From Anser cygnoides (taxonomy: Eukaryota; Chordata; Aves; Anseriformes; Anatidae): 64,000 nt of DNA. Every line of letters begins with the position of its first letter. The first letter of the stretch is position 1. Shown here one piece after another: positions 60,961 to 64,000 of this stretch. The stretch covers positions 8,137,683 to 8,201,682 of the forward strand of contig NC_089882.1 in assembly GCF_040182565.1 (NCBI RefSeq), read 5' to 3'. The translations under genes and the position numbers were made by a program. Under the pieces are notes generated by a model. It saw only the letters and a list, made by a program, of their open reading frames with translations. It searched no databases and was not told the origin of the DNA.

Positions 60961-61024
60961 GCTTGCTGTTAAATATGTTTTTAAATATAATGGCTCGCTG
61001 ATAAGTATGTTTTTAATGTAATTT
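60961..61024. repeat. 32-base tandem duplication, diverged
   Basis: GCTTGCTGTTAAATATGTTT at 60961 recurs at 60993 as GCTCGCTGATAAGTATGTTT, followed in both by TTAA and AT-rich sequence. The copies differ at about one base in six. Confidence 0.8.
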
Positions 61025-61206
61025 AAAGAATAGTATCGATCTAGCCACGACTCTCCTTCATATTTGATAAATCAGTGTGGGCTTTTTAAGAATGTTTGCC
61101 TCTGTAATAGACTGAATTGCTTAGCACATACGTGACAGTGCCTGCTTTTTCATTACATCACTGTTTTGCTGCTATTCCAATCTCTGCTCCTTTTCCCCAA
61201 GTAACT

Positions 61207-61258
61207 CTTTTTCACTTTTTTTTTTAACTTTTTTTTTTTTACTTTTTTTTTTTTTTTT
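61207..61258. repeat. Interrupted poly-T tract
   Basis: Three to four T runs of 8 to 18 bases, separated by CAC, AAC and AC. Confidence 0.92.
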
Positions 61259-64000
61259 GGACTGTTAGACATTTCTTTCCTGAACTTAGATTGTCTATGC
61301 TTTTTAAAGGCTTCAAAGTCTTTCTGGGGATATAGTCACACCTTATCAAAGAGGTCCAGCCTTTGAGAGGTTGTTTTCTTCCCCTGTATCCCACAGCTCA
61401 GTTCTTTACACTTTTTCTATTCACAGTCCTATATTGTCTCTGACAGAAGTTCAATAAAATTGTCTTTCTGTCCACAATATCAGGGTCCTCAACATTGCTG
61501 GAACTGAGTGTTATAGACCTATGGTGTATCTCTGCTGAGAAACCCGAACTCCCCTGCCTGCCTTATTATACGGTAGGCTGCTGGCAAAAGGAAGACATCT
61601 CTTACAAACTGATGCATCACTTCTACTGTTTTCAGCCCATTAATTTATGTCATAATTCCTGAATGTTTCTCTTTCACAGAGTTGAACGTTTAGATATCAA
61701 AAAGGGGCAGCATTACTGTTACTACTGCTTCACCTGGTATTGCCTCTCTTGCTATAAATCTTTTTAAAATTGGTTGCTTCGCTACTGTTTCTCTTTATTC
61801 CTACATTTTGTTATTTAAAGCACTTCATGTTTTAAGGCGCTGCTTTTCTGTTTCTAGTTTTAACTATGCCAAAGTTATCACAGTGTTACAAGGTGGCACA
61901 GTGGTTTCTCTCCCCAACAAACAGGAGGTGCAAAGAACCTGTTTTGAAGCTCAGCTTTGTTCTTTTGCTCATAGCCACATCCAAATTCCACTAGGTATGG
62001 CAGAGGTGTGCACAATTTGAAAATGAACAAGGCAAACTGATATTTACATAGATAGACCAATGATGCAGCAGTAGATAGAGCTCACATATTTGCTGAAGAC
62101 ACTGCAACCAGAAAATTCAATCCTACCTAGCCAAAAAAGCACTCTATCTTGCTAACTTCCTGGATCCCTCACATTATATTTGAGTAATTTTTTAACAAAT
62201 GGAAATTCTGTGGCTGTATGCAATGACTGAACTCATTGACCTAGGAGGTCACTTACAATTCTAATATGCTATTTTTCAATCTTTAATTTCATCCTCCTTT
62301 TGTGTTCTAGAATTGTACATTGTTATTTTAAACTTCTGTTATCCTTCCTCCACTCATTGGTACATTTACCACTTACCATAGCCTTTTTCTCTCTCTCTTT
62401 TTTTTTTTTTTCAATTTCATATGTGGAGGTGAACAGACATGAACTCAAAAAAGGGATGAGGAATAGTGAAGGACTGAGACAGCAACATAGACTGAGAGGC
62501 ACTTGCACATCGGGACTCACACTTTCTAGTGACACTGTGTCTATGATCATGTTTTCTGTCCTTCAGTCACCTTCAGTGGTACTATTCTAGTGATTTTCAC
62601 GCAGTTTTACTACAGTCATGCATTATTCCTGGGAATACTGTGTGTGGCGTGTATTTCACATTGAAATTAATGTACTCTTTAGGAAATGTATGTGGATATG
62701 AAGACTGTGTTCTGCAGTTGACACAAGTATAATTAGAAGTTAATATGTACATGATGAAATGTCTTTCAGTCCACTGTTTACAGTGTTCCAAAAAGGAGGC
62801 TGCAACCCATCAAAAACAGATTAGAACAATCATATTACCAGTGATCAAAAGTGAAACGATGAGGGTTCACCTGAGTCACAGGTACTCTACTGAAGTTGTA
62901 AGACTAATCATCTTAATAAGGAAAGATGTATTTGTCCCAATTATATTTCAGTCTAAATTAGAAGACTATGTTATCCATTAAAACATAAATGCTCCCTGCT
63001 TCATTGCTGTAACAATGATTTTATTCCTGACAGGTATCAGCATAAGCTCAGATATGTTGCACAGGAAAACATATTGAGAAAAAAAATCCTCCATTCAGCT
63101 CTGCTAGTTATAATGAGTTTGTATTTGTCAAATGGTTTTATGGTTAAATGAAAAGTTAATGATAAACAACCTCTCTGAACTGCTGTTTACACCATCCATG
63201 TGCTGGGTGTGACATCCATCTCTAGCAAGTAATGTTTTGGGAGGTAATCTGTACGGATGAGAAAATGAATGTACTATTTCATCGTTAACAAGAACCGCTG
63301 CAATGAAGAGGAAATGCAAAAACACTCAAAAATATTATTTTCTTTACTTGCAAAAAGGTTACTTTTTTCTTTTTTTTTAATGTTTTCACTTAGACACTAT
63401 CATCTACTTAGGCTTAGGGATAAGTTCATAAGAGTTATGCATTATGGCATGTTTTTTTAAACTTTACTTAACTGCAAAAACATTACTGATAGTTCTACAT
63501 TAAGAAGACCAAAGTATAGCTACAATCTAGCTTTTTATGCATCCTGGGGAAGATATGAGGAAGGCAGCACCCTCAAGTGCTGCATACCCATGACAGATAC
63601 AGGGAGGAATCTTTGGAAGCCTAGAAGGAATGTACTTCGCAATCAGCCTCCCTCAGCCCTTTTTTATTTTGCAATTCACTCCTCTTCTCTCCTTACTTGT
63701 GAGGGTACTACATTGGGACCAATCCTTAGCTGATCCCAAATTCCAGCATCCCAAGTGGGTTTCCTAACAATAATCCATGTTGGATGCCTCTCAAACACCC
63801 CTCCCACCCCCCACATCTTTGTACCCCATATTCCAAGAAAGCTAGCTCTTGCTTGCCTTGCTGATTGCTTGGGACCTATTCAATCTACATTTTCTTTGGT
63901 TTATATTTACAAACAAGGTGACTAAATGTGAAGACAGTGAATCCCAATACTTTTTATACTTCAAAGATCAGATATCTTCTGCCATAGAGATACACAAAAA
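61259..64000. other. Non-coding stretch to the window end
   Basis: A CT/T tract lies at about 62387-62412, and the 96-codon frame at 62300-62590 runs across it. No gene, CR1 tail or other repeat family recognised. The last 450 bases are slightly C-rich. Confidence 0.55.

Larger units (their letters stand above)
58615..61206. other. Non-coding stretch with simple repeats and two small duplications
   Basis: The minus frame at 60056-60319 (87 codons) has no recognised domain or splice signals worth noting. Simple-sequence features inside the stretch are listed separately. Confidence 0.55.

Noticed and set aside
1..64000. Endogenous retrovirus, DNA transposon, CRISPR array or bacterial-type operon
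   Set aside because: I saw no paired LTRs, retroviral motifs, terminal inverted repeats with a transposase frame, regularly spaced repeats, or tightly packed long frames.

Overview
The window looks like a gene-poor stretch of a bird nuclear genome. The main evidence is four fragments of CR1, the dominant avian LINE. Three of them keep the typical 3' end, which runs into tandem ATTCTATG-type octamers (about 23.4-23.6 kb, 56.6 kb and 58.4 kb). One antisense internal piece lies at 5.1 kb. Older amniote or sauropsid repeat remnants resembling the MIR/L2 tail are also present. Base composition is AT-rich, simple repeats are short, and stop codons are dense in all six frames. The longest uninterrupted frame is only 137 codons. 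There is no sign of bacterial operons, ribosome binding sites, CRISPR arrays or phage genes.

I recognise no complete protein-coding gene, tRNA, rRNA or named non-coding RNA. The best coding hint is a pair of exon-like blocks on the + strand at 38846-38968 and 39092-39136. The first is an open 41-codon block between AG and GTATGT. The second follows a 123-base candidate intron with a very good 3' splice site, and reaches an in-frame stop and later an AATAAA. It could be the 3' end of a gene whose remaining exons I cannot find, or chance. A minus-strand block at 10260-10428 and several tiny splice-bounded blocks are weaker.

Layout: 0-16 kb is single-copy-looking AT-rich DNA with one CR1 fragment. 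16.8-20.4 kb holds a sauropsid-type repeat remnant, a TAATTA-rich block and a MIR-like remnant. 20-33 kb holds the best CR1 3' end and a MIR-like tail. 33-43 kb has the densest set of blocks that look like conserved non-coding elements (33.1-33.5, 36.3-36.7, 40.4-40.6 and 42.4-42.9 kb), the exon-like pair, and several ancient repeat remnants. 43-52 kb is repeat-poor apart from old remnants. 52.7 kb carries a 32-A run preceded by AATAAA, like the end of a retroposed transcript. 56-64 kb has two CR1 tails, a compound TA/CA microsatellite, long pyrimidine tracts and small tandem duplications.

The likely function, if any, is regulatory: a gene desert or very large intron with scattered conserved elements. 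That is an inference from sequence texture and needs alignment to other vertebrates. I found no clear undescribed system.
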